The notes: a model not told the origin generated them from the letters alone. Positions 7,873-17,096 are shown, counted from the stretch's first letter. The stretch: DNA of 64,000 nucleotides from Comamonas testosteroni (GCF_030505195.1 NZ_CP129672.1:5428501-5492500), one strand, 5' to 3'. Made by a program: numbers and translations.

Positions 7873-9597
7873 CTATCTTTTTGTGGATGTAGGCTTTTCG
7901 TCAGCGTTGATCGGAGCCAGTTCTGTGGGGAAATTGCCAAGCGTTCGCAGAAAGTCGGCATCCGTGCGATAGAGCCTGATGGGGCTGCCTTGCTTGTGCA
8001 GCAGGCCGGCGCGCTCCAGCCTTTGCTCGGCCGGCAGCTTCAGCCCCACCACGTGCAGCAGACCGCCACGCAATGCGACCAGACGTTCGAGTCGGGCAAA
8101 GGTTTCGACTCCGGTGATGTCTATGCTGTTGATGGACTGCATCAGCAGCGCCAGATCTCTGGCCTGGGGCGCTTGCTGCAGGGCATCGGCGGCGTAGCGC
8201 TCAAGTGCCGTGGCCGTGGCAAAGTCCAGGTCTGCATCCATGCGCAGAGCCACGACCTCAGGTGCCAGGGGGGGCAATTGCCAAAGCTTGCGGCTGCGTA
8301 GACTGCCGTCGGGATGCTCGCCGACCTCGATGATGCGCGGGTGCAGGTGGTGATAGAGGTAGTAAGCCTGGCTGAGCATGATGCCCGCGAACACGCCCCA
8401 GTACATGCGGGGGGCGGTGACGATGGTCAGCACCAGCGTGGCGACGCTGATGCTGGCTTCGACCTTGGAGATCCTGAACAGCTTGAGGATGGCGCTGGGC
8501 TTGACCAGGTTGAGCACGGCGGTGATCACGATGGCAGCCAGCGCTGCCTGAGGCACATGGTAGAGCCAGGGAATGAACCAGAGCACCACCACCACCACCA
8601 GCAAAATGGAGAAGACGTTGGCATAGCCGGTCCTGGCACCTGCGAGCAGGTTGACGGCAGAGCGTGAGAAAGATGCGCTGGTGGCAAAGCTGCCGAACAG
8701 TCCGGCGCTGATCTTGGACAGGCCCTGGGCGATCAGATCCTGGTTCTCGTTCCAGCGCGTGCCGGCCTGCTGATGCTCTACCTGGGCGCTGGAGGCTGTC
8801 TCCAGAAAGCTGACCAGGGAGATGACCAGCACCGGCATGATCAGGGCGCCGAACTGCTCCCAGTCGAGCATGCCTGGCCATTGGAAGCTGGGCAGCCCCG
8901 CAGGCAGATGACCGATCACGGCACCGCCCGTATCGGCAAAACCCGTGAGCCAGCTGATGAGGCCGCTCAGGCCGATGATGAAAATGGCCGAGGGAAAAGC
9001 AGGACGCCATTTCTTGGCCAGCATCAGCAAGGCCATGCTGACCAGGCCGTAGGCGATGGACTGGATGCTGAACAGATAGATGGACGGCGAATGCCAGACG
9101 GTGGACCAGTCAGCGCGCATGCCCAGCAGGGTGGGCAGCTGCGAAGCCAGAATCAGCAGCGCAGCAGCCTGGGTGAAGCCTGCCAGTACCGGCGAGGTGA
9201 CCAGGTTGAGCAGCCAGCCCGCGCGCACCACGCCCAGACTCCACTGCACCAGGCCCGACAAAATGGCCATCCATGCAGCGAGTACCACCCATTGGGCCGA
9301 GCCCGGCTCGGCCATGCCGGTCAAAGAGGCGCCGATCAGCAAGGCACTAAGCGCCGTCGGCCCCACGCCCAGCCGGGGTGAGGGGCTGAAGAGAATGGCC
9401 ACTGCGGCCGGAATGATGGAGGCGTAGATGCCGGTGATCAGCGGCATGCCCGCCAGCGCTGCGTAAGCCACCCCCTGGGGCAGCAACATCAGGCCCACGG
9501 TCAGGCCGGCCCAGAACTCGCCGCGCAGCAGGCCGAAAGTCGGTTTGGGCCAATTGAGAAAGGGCAGCCATCGGGCCAGGGATTGCATGGAGGTCAT
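7873..9597 (-). CDS. SulP-family anion transporter with STAS domain
   Basis: A 574-residue transporter. The N-terminal two thirds is a set of hydrophobic helices starting with the SulP signature GLTVGLMLLPQGVAYAALAGMPLITGIYAS, followed by SLGVVRAGWLLNLVTSPVLAGF. The C-terminal 120 residues form a STAS domain, including LALLMQSINSIDITGVETFARL. The family exchanges sulfate, bicarbonate or dicarboxylates; the substrate is not set by sequence. The STAS Ser/Asp region (NSIDITG) is intact. It lies 40 bases upstream of the diguanylate cyclase on the same strand. Confidence 0.92.
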   Translation of the reverse strand: MTSMQSLARWLPFLNWPKPTFGLLRGEFWAGLTVGLMLLPQGVAYAALAGMPLITGIYASIIPAAVAILFSPSPRLGVGPTALSALLIGASLTGMAEPGSAQWVVLAAWMAILSGLVQWSLGVVRAGWLLNLVTSPVLAGFTQAAALLILASQLPTLLGMRADWSTVWHSPSIYLFSIQSIAYGLVSMALLMLAKKWRPAFPSAIFIIGLSGLISWLTGFADTGGAVIGHLPAGLPSFQWPGMLDWEQFGALIMPVLVISLVSFLETASSAQVEHQQAGTRWNENQDLIAQGLSKISAGLFGSFATSASFSRSAVNLLAGARTGYANVFSILLVVVVVLWFIPWLYHVPQAALAAIVITAVLNLVKPSAILKLFRISKVEASISVATLVLTIVTAPRMYWGVFAGIMLSQAYYLYHHLHPRIIEVGEHPDGSLRSRKLWQLPPLAPEVVALRMDADLDFATATALERYAADALQQAPQARDLALLMQSINSIDITGVETFARLERLVALRGGLLHVVGLKLPAEQRLERAGLLHKQGSPIRLYRTDADFLRTLGNFPTELAPINADEKPTSTKR

Positions 9598-10067
9598 GAT
9601 TGCGGCGAACTAAATCCTCTGCAAGCGTAGTCGGGCTTTGTTGTGCAGGGATTAAAAACAGGACGAGGCTGCGACATTGGCCGAGGGGACGCCTTGTTCC
9701 AAAGTGAGTCGAGGCGCTGTCCGAACCGGGCCCGCATGGCATCGATGGCGGCAAGGGGGGCGGCGGGTGGCCGATGAGTGCGCGAGGCGGTGTCCGCCAG
9801 ATCCGCGCCCTGCCATGCGACCGGGTGGGTCGTTGGCTGCTTGTGAATGATGCTCACGTTGAAATCGACTCGAAGACAGAGAAAACGGCACCAACTGCTA
9901 TGCATTTTCAATGCCGGTGCCGTGTTTCATCCTAGCACGCTGCCCGCGCCTATGCTGGGGCGCGCTCCGGTTTAGGGGCGGGAGCGGCCATAAAAAAAGA
10001 GAGGCTCAGGGCCTCTCTGTACACCTTTCGGTGCGGTGCGCGCGGTGGCTGAACCACCTGTTGTTTA
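9598..10067. other. 470-base gap without a supported gene
   Basis: Lies between the start of the sulP gene and the end of the DUF1329 gene. A minus-strand frame at 9594-9911 has no ribosome binding site, no family resemblance and an irregular composition, so it is not called. The only recognisable element is the terminator at 9992-10018. The sulP promoter should be in the left part, but no convincing -35/-10 pair was found. Confidence 0.5.
9992..10018 (-). terminator. Terminator of the DUF1329 gene
   Basis: On the minus strand AGAGAGGC pairs with GCCTCTCT around a 5-base loop and is followed by seven T. It lies 50 bases past the DUF1329 stop. Confidence 0.85.
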
Positions 10068-11444
10068 TCAGTTGCCCAGGTTGCGAATCGCCTCGGGAGT
10101 GTACTGGCTCGGCTTGAGGTCGTCCTTGCCCAGAATGGGTGCCTTGGGGCGCTCCTGGACCAGATTCATGCTCACATAGGAGCCGGCATTCAGGTCGTAG
10201 TAGAACGATGTGCCCGCGTGCCATTTCTTGATGTCGTAGGCGTAGTAGTAATTGATTTCACCGTGCTGCCACAACTGGCCGCGTGCGTCGTAGAAGTCGC
10301 CCGAGACGGCGTGGCCGGTGTCTTCGTCGATGAACATCACACGCTTGGAGTACAGGTGACGGAAGCCGGGCTTGAGCTTGCCCTCCAGCACCCAGACGCG
10401 GCGCAGCTCATAGCGGGTGTAGGCTGGGTTGGGGTGACCTGGCTTGAGCAGATCGGCGTATTTCATCTGCTGGTTGATGCGGAAGGTGTTCGCAGGAATG
10501 AACATTTCGCGCTTGCCGTGCAGGGTCCACTCATAGCGCTCGGAGCCGCCGTTGAACAGGCGTTCTGAGTCGATGGTCGCCTTGCCGCTGGTGCCCGGGG
10601 AGGGCTGGTCATAGCCGAACTCGGGCAACTGTCGCACGCGGCGAGTGCCGGGATCGTAGTTCCAGGCCAGGCGCTTGTCCGTGCCGAAGTTCATGGGCTC
10701 GATGGACAGGATCACGCTGCCTTTTTCGCGCTCGGGCAGGATGGAGAAATTGGTCACATAGGCGTATTTGCCTTCGTTGGGCTTGCCCAGGTTCTCCTTG
10801 GAGTCATAGCGGCTGAGCTGGATATAGCTGGTGCGGCCCCAGGCGATATCGCCGCTTGCGCCCACCAGCGCCATGTCGCGTTCCACCTCTTCGGTGCTGG
10901 CGCGGCTGGGTATGAGGTTGTTCCAGAGCAGTTCCAGGCCGGTCTTGGGAATGGGGAAGGGCAGAGCGCCCATGAAGCCCTTGACGCCGTTGCCGTCGTT
11001 GACCACCTCGGCTTCCAGTGCATTGCGCTTGATGACGGCGCAGATATCGTCGTCATAACGGAAGTCGCGGTGGCCCGGATAGACGGGAATGCGCATGGTG
11101 GTGGGGAACTTGCTCAGTAGCGCCTTCTGGCCGGCACTGAGCTTGTCGCCATATTGCGCCATATTGGCGGCCGTGATTTCGAACAGCGGCTTTTCATTGG
11201 CGTAGATATCGGGCTGGAACTGTCCCACGGACCTGGTGAACTTCACGCCGGGCGGAACGCCCAGGATCTTGCCCGTGAATGGCGGGATGCTGCCGTCGGC
11301 ATTGCCGGCTTTGATGGCGCCGGTGCAGGTCAGCTCCTTGCCCAGCTTGTCGGCTTCCGCAGCGGGAACCTTGGCACAGGCGGCTCCTGCGCTCAGCAAA
11401 CCTATGCACAGCATCAGCGCTGTGCTCATCGACTTTTGTTGCAT
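10068..11444 (-). CDS. DUF1329 protein, exported
   Basis: A 458-residue protein with a clear Sec signal peptide, MSTALMLCIGLLSAGAACAK, placing it in the periplasm or outer membrane. The body matches the DUF1329 family: WNYDPGTRRVRQLPEFGYDQP, the RYEWTLHGKREMFIPAN block, and YELRRVWVLEGKLKPGFRHLYSKR. DUF1329 proteins are related in fold to LolA/LolB-type lipoprotein carriers and often accompany DUF1302 proteins and RND exporters in hydrophobic-substrate catabolism, but no such partner lies beside it here. ATG 11442-11444 is chosen over an upstream in-frame codon because the signal peptide begins there. Confidence 0.88.
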   Translation of the reverse strand: MQQKSMSTALMLCIGLLSAGAACAKVPAAEADKLGKELTCTGAIKAGNADGSIPPFTGKILGVPPGVKFTRSVGQFQPDIYANEKPLFEITAANMAQYGDKLSAGQKALLSKFPTTMRIPVYPGHRDFRYDDDICAVIKRNALEAEVVNDGNGVKGFMGALPFPIPKTGLELLWNNLIPSRASTEEVERDMALVGASGDIAWGRTSYIQLSRYDSKENLGKPNEGKYAYVTNFSILPEREKGSVILSIEPMNFGTDKRLAWNYDPGTRRVRQLPEFGYDQPSPGTSGKATIDSERLFNGGSERYEWTLHGKREMFIPANTFRINQQMKYADLLKPGHPNPAYTRYELRRVWVLEGKLKPGFRHLYSKRVMFIDEDTGHAVSGDFYDARGQLWQHGEINYYYAYDIKKWHAGTSFYYDLNAGSYVSMNLVQERPKAPILGKDDLKPSQYTPEAIRNLGN

Positions 11445-11572
11445 TGCTCTTGTTTTCCAAGTGAAAAAACGGTGCAGGCCATTGCCTGCGAGCATGTATT
11501 TTTCAGATATTTGTCATGACATGAATCGTCTGTTGAGACTAATCGACAGCATCCGAGGCAAGCCCAGGACGC

Positions 11573-11604
11573 AAAAAAGGCAGCGCCGTTGCCGGTGCTG
11601 CCTT
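11573..11604 (-). terminator. Terminator of the amino acid permease gene
   Basis: AAGGCAGCGCCG (11577-11588) pairs with CGGTGCTGCCTT (11593-11604), one G-T pair, TTGC loop; on the minus strand a run of six T follows. Confidence 0.85.
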
Positions 11605-11629
11605 GGGCCGGGTCAAAAATGACTAGGTA

Positions 11630-13105
11630 TTAACGCGAGCCGTTCAGATCCATCTCCGAGTATTTGACGATCTTGGTGCCCTTGACCCATTTGTAGCCAA
11701 ACCAGATGGCCAGGAACAGCGGCAGGCCGATATAGGTGGCAATGGCGCCGACCCAGTCGATCTGGTCCTTGATCAGGTTCTCATAGTTCTGGCCCAAGGT
11801 GATGACCAGGCACAGCACAAAGGCGAAGATGGGGCCGAAGGGGAAGGCCGCTGCCTTGTAAGGCAGCTGGTTCAAATCGTAGTTCTGCACTTCGCAGCCC
11901 TTGCGGAAACGATAGTGGCTGATGGCAATGCCCAGCCAGGCGACAAAGCCGCACATGCCGGACAGGTTCAGCAGCCAGATATAGACGACCTCAGGGCTGA
12001 AGATATTGGTCAGAAAGCACAGAGCGGCAATCACGGTGGTGGCGATCAATGCCCGCACGGGCACGCCGCGCGTGTTGACCTGGGCAAACAGCTTGGGCGC
12101 CATGCCCTGCTTGGCCAGCGCATACAGCATGCGGGTGGAGGCATACATGCCGGAGTTGCCGGCCGACAGCACCGAGGTCAGTACCACGGCATTCATCACG
12201 GCGGCGGCGCCCAGCAGGCCGGCACGCTCGAACACCAGTGTGAAGGGGCTGACGGCGATATCGCCCAGGTCGTTGCGCAGCAACTTGGGGTCGGTATAGG
12301 GAATCAGCAGACCGATGATGAGGATGGCGAAGACGTAGAACAGCAAAATGCGCCAGAACACCTTGCGCACGGCCTTGGGCACATTCTTGGCGGGATCTTC
12401 GGATTCGCCGGCGGCGATGCCGATCAGCTCCGTTCCCTGGAAGGAAAAGCCCACTACCATGGCCACGCCGATCAAGGCCGCAAAGCCGCCTGCAAACGGT
12501 GCGTCGCCCGTGCTCAGGTTGGCAATATTGCCCCAGATCCCATCGGGCGCGCCGCCTTGCAAAATGCCGAAGATCATCAGCACGCCGATGGCGATGAAGA
12601 CCAGCACCGTTGTGACCTTGATGGCGGCAAACCAGAATTCGGATTCGCCAAAGCCCTTGGCAGATAGTGCATTCAGACCAAACATCAGTGCCAGAAACAG
12701 AGCACTCCAGAGCACTCCGTTGGTGCCGGGGAACCAGTAGGCCATCACCAACTGCGCTGCAACCAGGTCCACGGCGATGGTCACGGCCCAGTTGTACCAG
12801 TAGTTCCAGCCCAGGGCGAAGCCAAAGCCTTCATCCACGTACTTGGCGCCATAGGTAGCAAAAGAGCCGGAGACGGGCATGTGTGCTGCCATCTCGCCCA
12901 GACTGGTCATGAGGAAATAGACCATCAGGCCCACGATCATGTAGGCCAGCAATGCGCCGCCGGGGCCTGCTTGCGAGATGGTTGCGCCAGAGGCGACAAA
13001 AAGACCGGTGCCGATGGAGCCGCCGATGGCGATCATCGACATATGTCGGGCCTTGAGGGAACGGTGCAAGCCACCGTTGTCAGTTTTTGCTTGGCTATCG
13101 CTCAT
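11630..13105 (-). CDS. Amino acid permease (APC superfamily)
   Basis: A 491-residue, about twelve-helix transporter. The first helix has HMSMIAIGGSIGTGLFVASG, the amino acid-binding unwound segment of the APC family, followed by GPGGALLAYMIVGLMVYFLMTSLGEMAAHMP and the conserved GSFATYGAKYVDEGFGFALGWNYWYNW. It is closest in style to the LysP/AnsP/GabP group, but the substrate is not fixed by sequence. ATG 13103-13105 leaves a short hydrophilic N-terminus; an ATG at 13132 is in frame and also possible. Confidence 0.9.
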   Translation of the reverse strand: MSDSQAKTDNGGLHRSLKARHMSMIAIGGSIGTGLFVASGATISQAGPGGALLAYMIVGLMVYFLMTSLGEMAAHMPVSGSFATYGAKYVDEGFGFALGWNYWYNWAVTIAVDLVAAQLVMAYWFPGTNGVLWSALFLALMFGLNALSAKGFGESEFWFAAIKVTTVLVFIAIGVLMIFGILQGGAPDGIWGNIANLSTGDAPFAGGFAALIGVAMVVGFSFQGTELIGIAAGESEDPAKNVPKAVRKVFWRILLFYVFAILIIGLLIPYTDPKLLRNDLGDIAVSPFTLVFERAGLLGAAAVMNAVVLTSVLSAGNSGMYASTRMLYALAKQGMAPKLFAQVNTRGVPVRALIATTVIAALCFLTNIFSPEVVYIWLLNLSGMCGFVAWLGIAISHYRFRKGCEVQNYDLNQLPYKAAAFPFGPIFAFVLCLVITLGQNYENLIKDQIDWVGAIATYIGLPLFLAIWFGYKWVKGTKIVKYSEMDLNGSR

Positions 13106-13554
13106 GAGAGATATTGGTTTTTTGCGGATCATGAAGCCTGGGCGGTTCTGCTGGTGAAAGCATTGGCCTCATGCTCTTTTTGTTGCGCCCTGATGTCGGG
13201 GTCTCCGGATATCAATGCGGTCAGCGTGAGTGGCGATGACATGCATCGTGCTCAGTGGCTTCCGATAGGGTGCAGATTGTGAGCGATTTGCGCAGCAGCC
13301 GTACAGCGCGAGCTGTGGAACAGGGGCGCCGTGGCTTGAATCGATATCTAAGTGTTTGATATTTCAGAATTAATGGCTGGATCAGAAATTCAGAAAAATA
13401 TCCTTATATCTTCGTCAAATCGTCGGCGAGAGCGGCTTCCCGCTTGACCTGCATTCGGTGGAGCTTTGTCTATTTGATTGTTTTAATTTTTATTTCGTCA
13501 AAAATATTTGTCGAAATGTCAATGTTGGCTGTCGATATCTTCTGTCTTTCAATG

Positions 13555-13602
13555 AAAAAAGCCGCCAGCCAATAGTTATCAAGGACTGGCAGCTTCTTTT
13601 TT
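13555..13602. terminator. Bidirectional terminator-like hairpin
   Basis: GCCGCCAG (13561-13568) pairs with CTGGCAGC (13586-13593) with one G-T pair, flanked by six A on the left and a T-rich run on the right. The enclosed AATAGTTATCA resembles the dispersed hairpin elements of this window. No gene obviously uses it. Confidence 0.5.
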
Positions 13603-13628
13603 GATAGTGAACTGTGCGCGCGCCACAC

Positions 13629-13693
13629 CAGGCCGGGCCGCGTCAGGCCGGGCCACGTCGAGCCGAGCCGAGCCGCGTCAGGCCGGGCCGCGT
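13629..13693. repeat. Degenerate 15-base direct repeats
   Basis: CAGGCCGGGCCGCGT occurs at 13629-13643 and 13679-13693, with one change (CAGGCCGGGCCACGT) at 13644-13658. Between them is a 20-base variant made of CGAGC units (13659-13678). A partial CAGGCCC follows. Confidence 0.85.
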
Positions 13694-13815
13694 CAGGCCC
13701 AGTCGTTCGCCGCAGGGGATGCGCTGCAGGCCATTGCCGGGCTGGAGGCACAGATTGGCGCAGGTGCAGGACGCGTGCACGGCGTGGCGGCAGGCGCTGA
13801 AGACGCATCACTGCA

Positions 13816-13857
13816 ATGTGACCGAGGCCATGTGACCGAGGCCATGTGACCGAGGCC
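13816..13857. repeat. Three exact tandem copies of a 14-mer
   Basis: ATGTGACCGAGGCC is repeated without change at 13816-13829, 13830-13843 and 13844-13857. A period of 14 is not a multiple of three, which argues against a coding repeat. Confidence 0.95.
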
Positions 13858-14107
13858 TTGTGCAGCCCGGGACTGAGCCGGGCCAAGGTGTAGCGGCACA
13901 TGCACCAATGGGTGATCGTCAGCCCAGGCCGTCTGGGGGATTGAACAAGCTCTTTCACCGGTGCCGGCTCTGGCTCCTAGGCTTGTACTTAGACCAATCG
14001 GACTAAGGTCCACAGCCGGTAAGTCAAGTCAGCCATCGCTGATAGCCTGCGCCTGTCAATGATCCACGAAGGGTGGATGCATGGCCTTTACCCATAAAGG
14101 AGCAGGC

Positions 14108-15019
14108 ATGAAGGGGGTGACAGGAGTGGTTTCATTCGCGGAGATCGATCGCAGCATGGACAGGCGCAGGGTCTTGCACCTGGGGCTGCTGGGACTGCTA
14201 TCCACGGGGGGCGGCGGGTTGTTGGCCGCCTGCGGCGGCGGGGACGGCATGGAGCCCAAAGCGGCCACGCCAAGGTTGTCGTCCATGCTCAACTTCCGAG
14301 ACGTGGCCGGGGCGGACGACACATCGGTCTATCGCAACGCTGCCGGGCAGCCACTCAAGCGCGGCGTGTTCTACCGCTCCAATGCGGTATTGCCCAGTGC
14401 GGCCGATGCAGCGACGCTGGGCAATCTGGGCATTAGCACGGCCTACGATTTGCGCACCACGAACGAGGCGGCCAAGGACGCGGACCGTCTGCCGCCGTGG
14501 ATCCGCTATGTGTATATGAACCTCTTCGGCACGGTCGACCCGGTGTTCTCGCCCTTTCATACGGCCAAGGAGACCGAGGCCGCGATGGAGGAGATGGGCC
14601 GCGTGATGGTGCGCGACGCCGGCATGCGCGCTCGCATGGGGCAGTTGCTCAGGACCATGGCCTCTACCGCCGATGCGCAACTGTTTCACTGCACCGCCGG
14701 CAAGGACCGTACGGGTTGGGTGGCGGCGCTGCTGCACACCATTGCCGGCGTACCGCGCGAAACCATCCTGAACGACTACCTGCTCACCAATACTTACACC
14801 GAGGCCTGGATGAACGCCACCTATCAGCAGATGCTGGCGCACAACGGCAAGGAGGCCGCCGATCTCTACTGGCCCCTGCTGGGCGTGCAGCGCAACTACC
14901 TGGAGGCGGAGTTCGACGAGGCCCAGCGTGGCTTCGGCTCGATGGGCCGTTACCTGAGCGAAGGGTTGGGTCTGGGCGCGGCCGAGCTCGCGCAGCTGCG
15001 CGCCAAGCTGCTGGGCTGA
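14108..15019 (+). CDS. Tyrosine phosphatase, Tat-exported lipoprotein
   Basis: A 303-residue member of the bacterial tyrosine/serine phosphatase family (Y_phosphatase3/IphP-like). LNFRDVAG is the family's entry motif, and HCTAGKDRTG holds the catalytic Cys195 and Arg201 of the C-x5-R signature. The N-terminus has a twin-arginine motif MDRRRVLHLGLLG (residues 17-29) and a lipobox ending LLAAC (Cys42), so the mature enzyme is probably a folded, membrane-anchored periplasmic lipoprotein. ATG 14108 is chosen because AAAGGAG lies 5 bases before it; an upstream ATG at 14081 has none. It is a stand-alone gene ending before a bidirectional terminator. Confidence 0.88.
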   Translation: MKGVTGVVSFAEIDRSMDRRRVLHLGLLGLLSTGGGGLLAACGGGDGMEPKAATPRLSSMLNFRDVAGADDTSVYRNAAGQPLKRGVFYRSNAVLPSAADAATLGNLGISTAYDLRTTNEAAKDADRLPPWIRYVYMNLFGTVDPVFSPFHTAKETEAAMEEMGRVMVRDAGMRARMGQLLRTMASTADAQLFHCTAGKDRTGWVAALLHTIAGVPRETILNDYLLTNTYTEAWMNATYQQMLAHNGKEAADLYWPLLGVQRNYLEAEFDEAQRGFGSMGRYLSEGLGLGAAELAQLRAKLLG

Positions 15020-15125
15020 AGCGGTTGCTATCTTTAAAGGGGCTTTAAGCGATTGATGTATATGGATTTCAGATATTAATTTATCTGATATGTAGAGCCT
15101 TAAAGCGCTGGCAGCTATCAAAAAT
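15020..15125. repeat. Dispersed hairpin element
   Basis: AT-rich intergenic segment with GCTTTAAG...CTTAAAGC and CAGAT...ATCTG inverted arms, and flanking GGTTGCTATC...GCAGCTATCA. It shares the GATTTCAGAT...ATCTGA core with the element at 5249-5337. Confidence 0.6.
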
Positions 15126-15150
15126 AAAGTCCGCCAGGGGCGGACTTTTT
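15126..15150. terminator. Bidirectional terminator between convergent genes
   Basis: Perfect stem AAAGTCCGCC (15126-15135) with GGCGGACTTT (15139-15148), three-base loop, T-run to the right and A-rich sequence to the left. It serves the phosphatase gene and the convergent ABC transporter operon. Confidence 0.88.
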
Positions 15151-15169
15151 GTAGGGATCGGGCCGGGCT

Positions 15170-15964
15170 TCAGCTCAGCAGCAGTGCATCGTCGGCCAGC
15201 TTCTCGCCACGCACCTTCTCGAACATGTGCAGCAGGTCGGGCACATCCATTTTGGAGCGCTCTTCGCCGCTGACGTCCAGCACCACATTGCCCTGGTGAA
15301 GCATGACGGTACGCGTGCCCACATCCAGCGCCTGGCGCATGCTGTGCGTGACCATCATGGTGGTGAGATTGGCTTCCTGCACGATGCGTGCCGTCAGTTG
15401 CAGCACAAAGTCCGCGGTGCGCGGGTCAAGCGCGGCCGTGTGTTCGTCCAGCAGCAGAATGCGCGAGGGCTGCAGCGCCGCCATCAGCAGGCTCACGGCC
15501 TGGCGCTGTCCGCCCGAGAGCAGGCCGATACGGTCGGTCAGGCGATTTTCCAGACCCAGGCCCAGCGTGGCCAGGCGGTCGCGGTACAGCTCGCGATTGG
15601 TGGCCTTGACTGCCTTGGACAGGCCGCGGAGGTTGCCGCGCTCGTGTGCCAGCGCCATGTTCTCTTCGATGGAGAGGTCTTCACAGGTGCCGGCCATGGG
15701 GTCCTGAAACACGCGGGCCACCTGCTTGGAGCGGGACCATACCGGCATGCGCGTCATGTCGATGCCGGCAATTTCGATCCTGCCCTTGTCCACGCTCTGG
15801 TCGCCCGAGACGCAGTTCAGAAATGTGGACTTGCCTGCGCCGTTGGAGCCGATGACGGTCACGAACTGGCCGTCGGGGATGGACAGCGACAGGCCGCGCA
15901 GGGCGCGGGTTTCGATCGGCGTGCCGGGATTGAAGGTGAGTTCGAGGTTTTGTGCGTTCAGCAT
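15170..15964 (-). CDS. ABC transporter ATP-binding protein
   Basis: A 264-residue ABC ATPase. It has Walker A VIGSNGAGKSTFLN, a Q-loop region at VARVFQDP, the ABC signature LSGGQRQAVSLLMAAL, Walker B ILLLDEHTAALDP (with His after the catalytic Glu) and the switch His in MVTHSM. It is the last gene of an operon with the permease and solute-binding protein upstream. This trio matches the TrpX-type importer class, whose substrates include aromatic amino acids; the actual substrate is not deducible. Confidence 0.92.
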   Translation of the reverse strand: MLNAQNLELTFNPGTPIETRALRGLSLSIPDGQFVTVIGSNGAGKSTFLNCVSGDQSVDKGRIEIAGIDMTRMPVWSRSKQVARVFQDPMAGTCEDLSIEENMALAHERGNLRGLSKAVKATNRELYRDRLATLGLGLENRLTDRIGLLSGGQRQAVSLLMAALQPSRILLLDEHTAALDPRTADFVLQLTARIVQEANLTTMMVTHSMRQALDVGTRTVMLHQGNVVLDVSGEERSKMDVPDLLHMFEKVRGEKLADDALLLS

Positions 15965-16060
15965 GATGTATTCCGATCAGTCACTGAGGGCGCAGCATTT
16001 GTGAGTGCTGCAGTTCCTTGGCGAGAGGGCCCGCAGGGGCCGCCCCGCAGCAAAGGCCAT

Positions 16061-16100
16061 CGTCCCCCTTGGGGGACGCGGCAAAGCCGCTCAGGGGGTT
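16061..16100. repeat. Double hairpin repeat between ABC permease and ATPase
   Basis: CGTCCCCC-TT-GGGGGACG (16061-16078) overlaps GCGGC-AAA-GCCGC (16078-16090) and is followed by TCAGGGGG. This GC-rich double stem looks like a common intergenic REP-like element of the family and may attenuate transcription from the permease to the ATPase gene. Confidence 0.7.
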
Positions 16101-16980
16101 ACTTTCTCTTCAGCTTTTTCTTGATTTGCGGAATCACCAGTGCGATGGTCACCAGCACTGCCGTCACCAGATTCAAATCCTGTGCCTTCAGGCCGATGGC
16201 ATCGATATTGAGGGCCGCTGCGATGAAGAAGCGGTAGACCACGGCGCCAAGCACCACGGCCAGCGTGGCCCAGATGATCTTGCGCGAGGGCAGGATGGTC
16301 TCGCCCACGATCACGGCCGCCAGACCGATGACGATGGTGCCGATGCCCATGGAGATGTCGGAGCCGCCCTGCGTCTGCACGAACAGCGCTCCGGCCAGAC
16401 CGACCAGGCCGTTGGAAATTGCCATGCCCAGCAAAATCATGGCACCAGTGTTGACGCCCTGAGCGCGGGCCATGCGGGCATTGGAGCCCGTGGCACGGAT
16501 GGCCAGACCGCGTTCGGTGGCAAAGAACCAGTCCAGAGCCAGCTTGGCCGCTATGACAAAGCCCAGCATGATCAGGGGACGCATCACGTAGTCTTCAATG
16601 TTCGCCGGCTGCAGCATGGTGAACAGTGTGGGCTCGTTGATCAGCGGCACATTGGGGCCGCCCATGATGCGCAGATTGACCGAGTACAGGCCGATCATCA
16701 TCAGGATGGAGGCCAGCAGGTCCATGATCTTGAGCTTGACGTTGAGCCAGCCTGTGATGAAGCCGGCCACGGCTCCGGCCGCTGTGCCGGCCAGCGTGGC
16801 CAGCCAGGGGTTGGTGCCCGTGGAAATCAGAATGGCGCATACCGCACCGCCGAGGGGGAAGCTGCCGTCGACCGTCAGATCGGGGAAACGCAGCAAGCGA
16901 AAGGAGATGAAGACGCCCAGCGCCACCAGGCTGAAGATCAGGCCAATTTCAATGGCACCGAGGATGGAAAATAGAGACAT
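16099..16980 (-). CDS. ABC transporter permease
   Basis: A 293-residue inner-membrane permease of the branched-chain-type (BPD_transp_2) fold with eight or nine hydrophobic segments. It starts LGAIEIGLIFSLVALGVFISFRLLRFPDLTVDGSFPLGGAV, a typical start for the permease paired with ABC_sub_bind receptors. RATGSNARMARAQGVNT is the cytoplasmic loop that docks the ATPase. Second gene of the three-gene importer operon, 116 bases after the receptor gene and 134 bases before the ATPase gene. Confidence 0.9.
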   Translation of the reverse strand: MSLFSILGAIEIGLIFSLVALGVFISFRLLRFPDLTVDGSFPLGGAVCAILISTGTNPWLATLAGTAAGAVAGFITGWLNVKLKIMDLLASILMMIGLYSVNLRIMGGPNVPLINEPTLFTMLQPANIEDYVMRPLIMLGFVIAAKLALDWFFATERGLAIRATGSNARMARAQGVNTGAMILLGMAISNGLVGLAGALFVQTQGGSDISMGIGTIVIGLAAVIVGETILPSRKIIWATLAVVLGAVVYRFFIAAALNIDAIGLKAQDLNLVTAVLVTIALVIPQIKKKLKRK

Positions 16981-17096
16981 AGAGATAGCGACAGGCGCGG
17001 CAAACGTCTAAAAAAATCGGCAGGGCCATGTTGCCACGGCACCTGCCGCTGCGCTGGCACCGCCTGAGAGCGGCAGTGCTGGCGACAGGGATTGGA

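Larger units (their letters stand above)
13106..14107. other. 1-kb gene-poor, repeat-bearing region
   Basis: No supported coding sequence. The part from 13340 to 13560 is markedly AT-rich compared with its surroundings. It is followed by a hairpin with T and A tracts (13555-13602), degenerate GC-rich 15-base repeats (13629-13693) and three exact 14-base repeats (13816-13857). Open frames across 13470-13958 read through the repeats, have no ribosome binding site and resemble nothing known. The region could be a degraded gene or a repeat accumulation site. Confidence 0.55.

Noticed and set aside
9594..9911. 105-codon minus-strand frame between sulP and the DUF1329 gene
   Set aside because: No ribosome binding site, mixed composition without domain resemblance, and it runs into the sulP start; probably chance.
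13470..13958. 162-codon minus-strand frame in the repeat region
   Set aside because: It is built largely from the 14- and 15-base repeats, with Arg/Pro/Ala-rich content and no initiation signal.
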